Notes: a model not told the origin generated them from the sequence alone. Positions 1 through 5,317 are shown, counted from the stretch's first letter. The stretch: DNA of 5,888 nt from Patescibacteria group bacterium (GCA_030916835.1 JAUPWA010000017.1:1-5888); one strand, 5' to 3'. A program made the numbers and translations.

Positions 1-475
1 AACGCGACTGGATAGTTTCAGGCACACGATCAAGCTCAGTCGTAGCTAATACAAAAATAACATGCTCGGGTGGCTCTTCGAGTGTTTTTAGCAGTGCTTG
101 CCACGCTTGCGGCGTAAGCGCGTGCGCTTCATCGATAATATACAACTTATACGTTGACTCAAACGGGAGTGTGGCAACACCATCGCGTAGTTCACGAATT
201 TCATCAATGCCACGGTTACTCGCTGCGTCCATCTCGTATATGTCGCTGTCTGCGGTCCCGAGAGCGCGTGCAAGGATGCGCGCAGTAGAGGTCTTCCCCG
301 TACCGCGCCCTCCTGCAAAAAGATATGCGTGTGCAATCTTGCCCTGCTCTACCGCAGCACGTAGCACGCTAGTGATATGCTCTTGGCCGCGCACCTCATC
401 AAAGACGCCGGGGCGGTACTTGCGGTACAACGAAAGGCCATGTCGCTCTATAGAGTCACTTTTCGCCTTCACCAT
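1..475 (-). CDS. dnaX: DNA polymerase III subunit gamma/tau, N-terminal 158 residues (3' part outside window)
   Basis: This is the clamp-loader ATPase of the replicative polymerase; it loads the sliding clamp and organises the replisome. The visible part is the AAA+ domain. It has the family opening LYRKYRP (residues 16-22), Walker A GGRGTGKT (55-62), DAASNRGIDEIR (83-94), Walker B LYIIDEAH (111-118), LLKTLEEPPEHVIFVLATTE including sensor 1 (128-147), and QSR at the window edge, where the arginine would be the SRC arginine finger. Between Walker A and DAAS, where most bacterial DnaX proteins carry four zinc-binding cysteines, there are only a few residues (GTADS) and no cysteine. The module is therefore missing, apparently by design, since the frame is intact. 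ATG at 475 is chosen because LYRKYRP then sits at the usual distance from the start; the next codon is GTG. A TATACT hexamer ends 8 bases before it and no Shine-Dalgarno is seen. The upstream membrane-protein gene ends 30 bases away. Confidence 0.95.
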   Translation of the reverse strand, partial: MVKAKSDSIERHGLSLYRKYRPGVFDEVRGQEHITSVLRAAVEQGKIAHAYLFAGGRGTGKTSTARILARALGTADSDIYEMDAASNRGIDEIRELRDGVATLPFESTYKLYIIDEAHALTPQAWQALLKTLEEPPEHVIFVLATTELDRVPETIQSR

Positions 476-483
476 ATATAAGA

Positions 484-489
484 AGTATA
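484..489 (-). promoter_or_regulatory. putative -10 element (TATACT) of dnaX
   Basis: TATACT matches the TATAAT consensus at five of six bases and ends 8 bases before the dnaX ATG. Transcription would begin within a base or two of the start codon, giving a leaderless mRNA. No convincing -35 is seen 16-18 bases upstream. It is inferred from position only. Confidence 0.45.
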
Positions 490-505
490 CTGCGCTGCCC
501 CACTA

Positions 506-910
506 CTAGGAAGTCTTCTTTTTACTTGGAGACTTTTTTGCAGCCTTTTTAACTGTTTTCTTTTCAGGAGTGCCGATGCTTGCCTTGTGGGCTGCTTGCA
601 TATGCGTCCATGCGTTCTTTAAGTCGCGGCCCATCTCTGCCACCTCCGCAGCAGTAACACCGGCAACACCGGCATACTTCTGGATGACCTTCTCAACAAT
701 TGCGTAATACTTTTCCTTATCAATGTCTTTCACACGCTCTACTGCGCTGAGCACATCACCGCGCGCCTTGATCATAAAGCTCTTTACCTGCTTGCGATGT
801 TTTGCTGCATCTGCTGATCCGTAAAACCAATAGGCGCCCGCTGCTGCCGCGGCGGCCGCAGCTGCTGCTGCAACACCAATCCCCGCATTTCTTGCTGTAT
901 TATTTTTCAT
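506..910 (-). CDS. small membrane-anchored protein with poly-alanine span and lysine-rich tail (unknown function)
   Basis: A 134-residue protein that I cannot name. Residues 1-8 are a short basic N-terminus. Residues 10-30 form a likely membrane helix built around eleven consecutive alanines (14-24) and ending in YWFYG. Residues 33-110 look helical and charged (AAKHRKQVKSFMIKARGDV onward) and contain no cysteine. Residues 115-134 are a lysine-rich tail with KK, KKAAKK and SPSKKK blocks, like the tails of histone H1-type proteins. The basic residues after the helix suggest that the bulk is cytoplasmic. The layout resembles YtxH-type or other small single-span proteins common in Patescibacteria, but that is general resemblance only. 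It starts 4 bases after the upstream gene's stop and is followed by dnaX 30 bases on, so co-transcription is plausible. The alanine tract uses all four GCN codons, so it is not a simple slippage repeat. Confidence 0.85.
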   Translation of the reverse strand: MKNNTARNAGIGVAAAAAAAAAAAGAYWFYGSADAAKHRKQVKSFMIKARGDVLSAVERVKDIDKEKYYAIVEKVIQKYAGVAGVTAAEVAEMGRDLKNAWTHMQAAHKASIGTPEKKTVKKAAKKSPSKKKTS

Positions 911-914
911 ACTT

Positions 915-1244
915 CTATTGTACCAGATCGTCCTCTGTAGAGTCGACTTTTGAAGCCCGTTTCTTCGAGCGGGTTGGGCCTGCGGTGAGCTTCCTCACTA
1001 TAAATTCAAAAAAAGTTAGGCCCAACGAGCGAACTTTGTCTCCCCCCGCGCGCACCTGTGTACGGAAATCATTAAAATCTTTTTCAATATTCTCACTTGC
1101 TCTGCTAAGCCTGCGCGCAATGGTGCGCACTTCGCGCACGATGCCTATGACATACCACAAGATGATCGCCCAAAACACCGCAAGCACCACAACTACGACC
1201 GAGGTGATAATAAAAAAGATATTTGCGTGGAGAATGTCGTTCAT
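915..1244 (-). CDS. small single-span membrane protein (unknown function)
   Basis: A 109-residue protein not recognised as a named family. Residues 9-34 are a strongly hydrophobic helix (FFIITSVVVVVLAVFWAIIL), close to the N-terminus. Residues 35-75 are an amphipathic, charged and probably coiled-coil segment (IVREVRTIARRLSRASENIE). A second moderately hydrophobic stretch, LTFFEFIV, lies at 76-83. The last 25 residues are polar and mixed-charge. The plan of one N-terminal helix plus a cytoplasmic coiled coil resembles DUF948-like and other small Patescibacteria membrane proteins, but no function can be assigned. Its ATG overlaps the dus stop in an ATGA arrangement (4 shared bases, 1241-1244), so translation could be coupled to dus. 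AGAGG at 1248-1252 could serve as a close Shine-Dalgarno, and a TATACT hexamer precedes it. The next gene starts 4 bases after its stop. Confidence 0.85.
   Translation of the reverse strand: MNDILHANIFFIITSVVVVVLAVFWAIILWYVIGIVREVRTIARRLSRASENIEKDFNDFRTQVRAGGDKVRSLGLTFFEFIVRKLTAGPTRSKKRASKVDSTEDDLVQ
917..925 (-). promoter_or_regulatory. putative extended -10 (TGgTACAAT) of the poly-alanine protein gene
   Basis: TG, one base, then TACAAT, ending 6 bases before the ATG at 910. It overlaps the last codons of the upstream gene, and its final T is the first base of that gene's TAG stop. Predicted transcription would start at or next to the ATG. The AGAAG between the hexamer and ATG is too close to act as a normal Shine-Dalgarno. 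Confidence 0.4.
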
Positions 1245-2362
1245 ATGCCTCTAGTATACGGCTTTGCAAGAAAATCTTCGATGAGTTCACTCACCTGCTG
1301 TGCATTAGTGCACTCCATTAGCTGCATGCGCAATTCTTTAGCACCTGGAAAGCCTTCAACATAGGCCTTAAAGTGCTTTTTCATAATGGCGAACGACTTG
1401 ATATCGCCAAGCAGCTCTTCAAACAGTTTGGTGTGTTCTACTGCCACATGAAGTTTTGCTGCTTCAAGAGGAAAAGCCTCCGCAAAAGTCCTCGGGTCTC
1501 CTTCGCTCATCTCCTTTTTTGCTTCGCCAGTCGATGAGCTCGGCCAGACTATTTGCTGCAACTTTTCCTCTCCCGCAGCAGCAAACAGCCATGGCTTGCC
1601 GAAAATAGCGCGACCAAGCATGACACCATCGGCACCGCTCTCAAGAGCTTTTTTGCGCGCATCAGCCATGTCGACCGCATCTCCATTACCGATAATGGGC
1701 AGGCGCAGGCCAAGCGCGTCGCGGATCTCGACAGCACGCTTAACCCTGTCCCAGTGCGCAGCAACCTTCGACATCTCTTTGCGTGTGCGCGCATGCAACG
1801 TGAGTGCCGCGGGCTCACTCGCAAGAATTTTTGGCAGCCAGCTTTCTAAAATATCTTTGTTGTAGCCCAGGCGCGTCTTTACTGACACAGGGATAGGTTG
1901 AGTACCTGCTTTTTGTGCATATCGCAAAGTGCCACGTTTTGCAGCTGCAACAAGCTCCACCGCGCGCTCAGGATTCAAAATAAGTTTTGCACCAGCGCCC
2001 TGCGCCTCCACGCTACGGTCCGGGCAGCCCATGTTAATGTCTACACCATCAAAGCCAAGCTCAGCGGCCAAGTGTGCGGCGTGCTCCATAGCCTCAGGGT
2101 CGCTCGTGAAAAATTGTGCAACTATGGGGCGCTCAGCGTCAGTAAACACGAGGTCGCGCATGAGCTTAGCCTTCCCCTCAGGCGTCGCACGCAAAAGGCC
2201 GTCGGCCGAGACAAACTCGGTCCAAAAAACGCCAGGACCGTGGGGCTTCGAATATTTGGCGATAATGCGCCGAAACGCCGCGTCGGTCACGTTCGCCAAA
2301 GGCGCCAATACAAAAAACGGCCGCTCGAGATCATCCCAAAAACTTTTCATGGGTTTTACCAT
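1241..2362 (-). CDS. dus: tRNA-dihydrouridine synthase
   Basis: This is an FMN-dependent enzyme that uses NADPH to reduce uridine to dihydrouridine in tRNA. In 373-residue numbering, the TIM-barrel part shows APLANVTDAAFRR (20-32), the core motif DINMGCPDRSVEAQGAGAKL (108-126) with expected catalytic Cys113, VSVKTRLGY (159-167), LHARTR (189-194), PIIGNGD (222-228) and GADGVMLGRAIFGKPWLF (243-260). A C-terminal helical tRNA-binding domain follows, with FAIMKKHFKAYVEGFPGAKELR (324-345). Residues about 262-297 are a polar, low-complexity linker that makes the protein somewhat longer than typical Dus enzymes. Which Dus subfamily, and so which uridine, cannot be told here. The start is either ATG 2362, with TATATA ending 6 bases upstream, or ATG 2350, with TGcTATGGT ending 7 bases upstream. 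Family members often begin close to the FW motif, which favours 2350. Its stop overlaps the next gene's ATG. Confidence 0.95.
   Translation of the reverse strand: MVKPMKSFWDDLERPFFVLAPLANVTDAAFRRIIAKYSKPHGPGVFWTEFVSADGLLRATPEGKAKLMRDLVFTDAERPIVAQFFTSDPEAMEHAAHLAAELGFDGVDINMGCPDRSVEAQGAGAKLILNPERAVELVAAAKRGTLRYAQKAGTQPIPVSVKTRLGYNKDILESWLPKILASEPAALTLHARTRKEMSKVAAHWDRVKRAVEIRDALGLRLPIIGNGDAVDMADARKKALESGADGVMLGRAIFGKPWLFAAAGEEKLQQIVWPSSSTGEAKKEMSEGDPRTFAEAFPLEAAKLHVAVEHTKLFEELLGDIKSFAIMKKHFKAYVEGFPGAKELRMQLMECTNAQQVSELIEDFLAKPYTRGI
1253..1258 (-). promoter_or_regulatory. putative -10 element (TATACT) inside the end of dus
   Basis: TATACT ends 8 bases before the ATG at 1244 and encodes the Tyr-Thr near the end of Dus. 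It is the same hexamer at the same distance as in front of dnaX. It may give the downstream membrane-protein genes their own leaderless transcript in addition to read-through from dus. No -35 is recognised. Confidence 0.35.
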
Positions 2363-2374
2363 AGCATGTATATA
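2358..2374 (-). promoter_or_regulatory. putative -10 region of dus
   Basis: Two overlapping candidates are present: TATATA at 2369-2374, ending 6 bases before ATG 2362, and an extended TGcTATGGT at 2358-2366, ending 7 bases before ATG 2350. Either would give a leaderless transcript. The upstream side is occupied by the terminator hairpin of the preceding gene, so there is no room for an independent -35. No Shine-Dalgarno is visible. Confidence 0.35.
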
Positions 2375-2408
2375 AAAAGTTGACAGCCGGCGCTCACGCG
2401 CCGGCTGT
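2374..2408 (-). terminator. intrinsic terminator after the winged-helix-like gene
   Basis: A perfect 11-bp GC-rich inverted repeat (arms 2398-2408 and 2383-2393) with a four-base loop lies 8 bases after the stop at 2417. On the minus strand it is followed by CAAC and then TTTTTATAT. The four-base gap before the T-run makes it less than ideal, but the stem is very stable. On the plus strand the stem has no T-run and no convergent gene, so it is read as a minus-strand terminator. Confidence 0.75.
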
Positions 2409-2416
2409 TGGAGAGT

Positions 2417-2983
2417 TCATCTTGCACACCGCTTTATTTTTTCAAGCAGTTCTTGATTGTTGGCGCTTGAATAGCAAACAACGACCAAATTTGTTTCGTG
2501 TACACATCTGTGCACCCAGCCCCATTCAGTAAACAAAGCAAGGGCATCTGCGACGATCTGTTTTCGCAGCACAAGCTTACTAGCCAACGTGCGAGTTGTA
2601 TGCGGTCCATCCTCAAGAAGACAGATCAGCAGAACCGCCAAATGGCGCACACTTTTGACATTAGATAAAGCTTCAGTGAGTTTACGCACACACTGTATAA
2701 CGATAACCTGTTGCTCTCTTTCAAGAGTTGCAAAAAGTTTTTCTAGAAGTGCCCCACCTTTACTGGTCACACCTATCGCAGAAGGTCTGCCTTGTCGAAC
2801 AGCCAAACCAAATCTGACAAGACCGCTAGCCTCGCCACCATACACAGGAAAGCTATCCAGATTACTGGCGTAACAAGTTAGAAAGAGTGCCAGCTGATGC
2901 GGCTTCAGATCTGCTCTTACTCTCTCAAGGGACCATCGGCACAGGAAGTCTTTTGTCTGACGCAGTGCGTTTATTTCGTTCAT
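2417..2983 (-). CDS. hypothetical protein with winged-helix-like C-terminal region
   Basis: A 188-residue protein that I do not recognise. Residues about 112-172 read like a winged helix: a hydrophobic helix HLAVLLICLLEDG (114-126), a second helix HTTRTLASKLVL (128-139), a candidate recognition helix RKQIVADALALFTEWGW (140-156), then a beta-rich wing (VHRCVHETNLVVVCYS). Residues 28-87 may hold a second, weaker copy, ending in GVTSKGGALLEKLF, which resembles the tail of MarR-like domains. No catalytic motif, signal peptide or membrane helix is visible. It has seven cysteines, far more than its neighbours, but no zinc-finger spacing. ATG 2983 is preferred because GGGGTGAG (2985-2992) is a strong, well-spaced Shine-Dalgarno. 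An in-frame TTG at 3016 would add 11 residues. It sits in its own transcription unit, with a leader upstream and a terminator downstream. A DNA-binding regulator is an inference; a non-regulatory winged-helix protein is possible. Confidence 0.75.
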   Translation of the reverse strand: MNEINALRQTKDFLCRWSLERVRADLKPHQLALFLTCYASNLDSFPVYGGEASGLVRFGLAVRQGRPSAIGVTSKGGALLEKLFATLEREQQVIVIQCVRKLTEALSNVKSVRHLAVLLICLLEDGPHTTRTLASKLVLRKQIVADALALFTEWGWVHRCVHETNLVVVCYSSANNQELLEKIKRCAR

Positions 2984-2984
2984 A

Positions 2985-2992
2985 CTCACCCC
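2985..2992 (-). promoter_or_regulatory. strong Shine-Dalgarno of the winged-helix-like gene
   Basis: GGGGTGAG lies directly before a T and the ATG at 2983. GGTGA matches the expected anti-Shine-Dalgarno, with a further wobble pair 5' of it. It decides the ATG start over the upstream TTG at 3016. It is the only clear Shine-Dalgarno in the window. Confidence 0.55.
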
Positions 2993-3005
2993 ATCGCATT
3001 CTCGT

Positions 3006-3030
3006 ATCGTTAACAAGCGAAACGATTATG
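3006..3030 (-). promoter_or_regulatory. putative promoter -10 (CATAAT) with overlapping inverted repeat
   Basis: CATAAT at 3025-3030 would place transcription start near 3018, giving a leader of about 35 bases that carries the Shine-Dalgarno. The inverted repeat ATCGTT (3006-3011) and AACGAT (3021-3026), with a 9-base spacer, overlaps the end of the -10 and the predicted start site, which is where a repressor operator would sit. Arms of 6 bp can arise by chance, so this is tentative. Confidence 0.3.
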
Positions 3031-3050
3031 ATGGACGTTCTACCCTAAGG

Positions 3051-3073
3051 ATGTATACAACATATTAATACAT
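3051..3073. repeat. short inverted repeat ATGTAT-N11-ATACAT upstream of the winged-helix-like gene
   Basis: Perfect 6-bp arms at 3051-3056 and 3068-3073 in an AT-rich stretch between ftsQ and the winged-helix-like gene. It could be a binding site about 20 bases upstream of the putative -10, or part of the ftsQ 3' untranslated end. The low-complexity AT composition makes chance occurrence fairly likely. Confidence 0.3.
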
Positions 3074-3095
3074 TCGTCAAAAAAGAATCTGGTGG

Positions 3096-3926
3096 TCACG
3101 GAAGAGCCTCTGGGTTTTTCAATTTATAAAATAGCTTAGTGCCAAAACGCAGGTCGAGATACTCTAGGTCGGCTAGCCCATGTGTTTTGAAGACATCCGC
3201 CGAGAGCGCAAGAGTAAAGTGGTTGAGCATCTCGCCCGTCTGCTCATGTGAAGCAAAAATTAGGGTAAATCCATTGGTGCACGTGGCATAGACATCCCCC
3301 ACCTCGTCTATAAAAATAGTATCGAGTGTTAGCCCGTGATTTTTGGCGATAGTCGCCAAGAGTGCTGAGAGCGAGCGGAATGTCTCTGCGGGCAAAAATT
3401 GGCGCGGCAGTGTGTCACCGGTGCCACCAAAGTAGCGTTGATACACATCGCTCGAGTAGACGACCGCGGGCGCATAGATGACCCCATCTTTGTCGATAAG
3501 GTAGCACGCACTCGATGATGCTACCGACGCGCCGCACCACAGAGCCGCTGGTGAGCGCTCCGCGACCGAAATAGCAATCGATTTGAACGTGCTTGCTTTT
3601 ATTTGCACGGTCGCGAGCGTTGGGTAGCGTGCTATGAGATCTTGCTCAATACTGCGGCGCGGATACAGAAAGATGTTGCTCTTTGCAAACACATGCAGGT
3701 AGCCGCCGCTTATGCGCTCGCGCGCGGTGCGCTCAATAGTTTCTTGCGAGACCGTCTTCTCTCCTTCAACGGTTATTGTCTCAATACGTAAAAACGGCAG
3801 CCACGACAAGCCACAGAGAATCGCAACAAAGATACCGACCGCTCCAACTCCCAACAAGACAAACACCAAACGGCGCTTCCGCCGCCGCACCCGAAGCTTC
3901 GATTCTACTACTATCACCCGAGCCAT
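3096..3926 (-). CDS. ftsQ: cell division protein FtsQ/DivIB (POTRA domain)
   Basis: A bitopic divisome protein that links early and late division proteins at the septum. Its 276 residues begin with a short, very basic cytoplasmic tail (RVRRRKRRL, 12-20). A membrane helix covers about 20-42. The extracytoplasmic POTRA domain covers about 45-125, opening with FLRIETITVEGEKTVS (45-60) and closing with the typical SIAISVAERSPAALW (116-130). The beta domain follows, with CYLIDKDGVIY (141-151) and the C-terminal LEYLDLRFGTKLFYK (254-268). This order and length are normal for FtsQ/DivIB. Three cysteines (131, 141, 216) lie outside the membrane. The ATG at 3926 sits 9 bases after the serS stop, and a perfect TATAAT spans the serS stop and ends 8 bases before the ATG. 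No mur or other fts genes are next to it here. The identification rests on architecture, since sequence conservation in this family is weak. Confidence 0.9.
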   Translation of the reverse strand: MARVIVVESKLRVRRRKRRLVFVLLGVGAVGIFVAILCGLSWLPFLRIETITVEGEKTVSQETIERTARERISGGYLHVFAKSNIFLYPRRSIEQDLIARYPTLATVQIKASTFKSIAISVAERSPAALWCGASVASSSACYLIDKDGVIYAPAVVYSSDVYQRYFGGTGDTLPRQFLPAETFRSLSALLATIAKNHGLTLDTIFIDEVGDVYATCTNGFTLIFASHEQTGEMLNHFTLALSADVFKTHGLADLEYLDLRFGTKLFYKLKNPEALP

Positions 3927-3934
3927 TGCTCGAA

Positions 3935-3940
3935 ATTATA
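3935..3940 (-). promoter_or_regulatory. perfect -10 element (TATAAT) at the serS stop, for ftsQ
   Basis: The consensus TATAAT contains the TAA stop codon of serS and ends 8 bases before the ftsQ ATG, with no Shine-Dalgarno in between. The upstream side is purine-rich (GGAGAG at the -35 distance) with no -35 match. A transcript from here would be leaderless or have a leader of one or two bases. Confidence 0.5.
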
Positions 3941-5228
3941 CCGTAGCTTTCGTTATCCTCTCCTTTCCTCCCATGTACGGGCGAAGGACTTCGGGGATAG
4001 TTATTGAACCATCTTCGTTTTGGTAGTTCTCGATGATTGCGATGAGCACGCGACCAATAGCGATAGCGGTTGCGTCGTTCATGTGTACCGGTTCGGTGGA
4101 GCCATCAGCGCGCTTGAGCTTCGTGTTGAGTCGGCGTGACTGGAAGCCGCCCATGTAGTCTGAGGTGTGTGTTTCGCGATACGTGTTTTGCCCTGGCATC
4201 CATGACTCAACGTCAAATTGACGGTGGTCAGGAAAACCCATGTCGCCAGTGCAGATGAGCACCAACTGGTGTGGAATACCGAGGCGACGCATAAAGTACT
4301 GCTGCAGAGCGACAAAAAATTCTTGTTCGGCCATGCCATCCTCAGGGCGTACAAATGACTCCATCTCTGCTTTATCAAATTGATGTTGGCGCAAAATACC
4401 ACGAGTATCTTTACCAGCAGCTCCTGCCTCACGACGAAACGCGGGTGTGCACGCTATATAGCGCAGTGGTAGCGACTCCTCCGGCAGTGTTTCATCCATA
4501 TGCAGGGGGCCGAGCGTGTGCTCTGCCGAACCCACAAGCACTAAGTCATCTTTTTCAAAATAGTAGCGCTCCTCAATTGGGTCGAGGCGAGCCATGCGGT
4601 TCATCACCTGTGCACGCATCATTATAGGCGGCACCACCGGGACGAACGGTTTAGGATCGACCGAGAGGCCAAACTCTTCAATCGCCTCTGTAAGTTTTTC
4701 TTTTGAGGTAAGCGTTGCAAAAACAAACTGCTGGAGCGCAAACTGCAACAGTGCAAGGTCGCCCTTGATGTAGGTGAAGCGTGCACCTGAGACTTCAGCT
4801 GCTTTTTCAGTATCAATGATGCCGAGTTCTTTCCCAAGATCCCAATGTGCTTTTGGAGTAAACGAAAAACTTGGTTTTTCACCCCACTGTGACACAACCT
4901 TGTTCCCCGACTCATCGGGGCCAATCGGCGTGTCGGCTGAGGGGATGTTTGGCACTTTTATCAAAATAGAAACGAGTTCTTTTTCTACCGCTTGGTATTT
5001 TTCTTCGAGATCTTTTGCTTGATCTTTAAGCATGCGGCCAGCATCAGCGTCGCGGCTTGCTTGCGCTTCGTTGCGCTTGCGGTTAAGGTCGCTTACTTCA
5101 CCGGCAAGTTTTTTACGTTCATCTGCGAGCACCAACAGTCGGTCAAGATCGACTCCTTCACGATTTTTATTTTTAAGCGCTGCGCGAACTATGTCCGGGT
5201 TTTCCCGTATAAAAGTAATATCGAGCAT
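3936..5228 (-). CDS. serS: seryl-tRNA synthetase
   Basis: This class II synthetase charges tRNA-Ser in the cytoplasm. The 430-residue product has family-typical length. Residues 1-100 hold the N-terminal start MLDITFIRENPDIVRAALKN and the long antiparallel coiled-coil arm (about 30-92) that grips the tRNA long variable arm. The catalytic core shows SAE (234-236) in place of the usual TxE, motif 2 FRREAGAAGKDTRGILRQHQF (264-284), and a motif 3 region VHMNDATAIAIGRVLIAIIENYQ (381-403), then IPEVLRPYMGG (411-421). The stretch between GQNTYRE and FQSRR reads THTSDYMGG where E. coli has a serine/cysteine/asparagine-rich segment, so the serine pocket region is divergent. ATG 5228 is chosen because MLDITF is the family N-terminus; a GTG at 5246 is in frame but less likely. 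TATGCT ends 6 bases before the ATG. It is divergent from dprA and 9 bases upstream of ftsQ. Confidence 0.97.
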   Translation of the reverse strand: MLDITFIRENPDIVRAALKNKNREGVDLDRLLVLADERKKLAGEVSDLNRKRNEAQASRDADAGRMLKDQAKDLEEKYQAVEKELVSILIKVPNIPSADTPIGPDESGNKVVSQWGEKPSFSFTPKAHWDLGKELGIIDTEKAAEVSGARFTYIKGDLALLQFALQQFVFATLTSKEKLTEAIEEFGLSVDPKPFVPVVPPIMMRAQVMNRMARLDPIEERYYFEKDDLVLVGSAEHTLGPLHMDETLPEESLPLRYIACTPAFRREAGAAGKDTRGILRQHQFDKAEMESFVRPEDGMAEQEFFVALQQYFMRRLGIPHQLVLICTGDMGFPDHRQFDVESWMPGQNTYRETHTSDYMGGFQSRRLNTKLKRADGSTEPVHMNDATAIAIGRVLIAIIENYQNEDGSITIPEVLRPYMGGKERITKATV

Positions 5229-5234
5229 GCCTAG

Positions 5235-5240
5235 AGCATA
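5235..5240 (-). promoter_or_regulatory. putative -10 element (TATGCT) of serS
   Basis: TATGCT ends 6 bases before the serS ATG, so transcription would start at the start codon. The only nearby TTGACA-like hexamer, TTGATA at 5248-5253, is just 7 bases upstream, too close to be its -35. The AGG next to the ATG is too near to be a useful Shine-Dalgarno. Confidence 0.4.
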
Positions 5241-5299
5241 CAACACTTATCAAAAACTGAGAAGGTTATGCACTTCGTTTTCTTTTTTCATAAAATCGG

Positions 5300-5305
5300 T
5301 AAGAT
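5300..5305 (+). promoter_or_regulatory. putative -10 element (TAAGAT) of dprA
   Basis: TAAGAT ends 12 bases before the dprA ATG, which would leave a leader of about six bases and no Shine-Dalgarno. TAAAAT at 5291-5296 is an alternative. Neither has a clear -35. Both lie in the 89-base divergent region shared with serS, where nothing else is recognised. Confidence 0.3.
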
Positions 5306-5317
5306 AGCTGCACACCT

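Noticed and set aside
171..509. Open frame on the plus strand opposite dnaX
   Set aside because: It is arginine/serine-rich with no domain features, and mirrors codon bias of dnaX on the other strand.
843..874. Trinucleotide repeat tract as a phase-variable microsatellite
   Set aside because: The alanine tract uses mixed GCA, GCT, GCG and GCC codons, so there is no long identical repeat to slip on, and slippage by threes would not shift the frame.
1553..2383. Long open frames on the plus strand opposite dus
   Set aside because: They are antisense shadows of a GC-rich coding region, with no recognisable motifs and no start signals, while the minus-strand frame is an unmistakable Dus.
2380..2385. 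Consensus -35 TTGACA on the plus strand
   Set aside because: It is part of the terminator stem, no -10 follows at 16-18 bases, and no plus-strand gene begins nearby.
3078..3098. T-run just after the ftsQ stop (minus strand) as an intrinsic terminator
   Set aside because: No inverted repeat longer than about four base pairs precedes the T-run, so no terminator stem can be supported.
4905..4920. Perfect hairpin CCCCGA-CTCA-TCGGGG
   Set aside because: It lies deep inside the serS coding region, has no adjacent T-run on either strand and encodes ordinary linker residues.
5244..5246. GTG start for serS, six codons upstream
   Set aside because: SerRS proteins typically begin MLD-like, the -10 hexamer would fall inside the coding region, and no ribosome binding site precedes the GTG.
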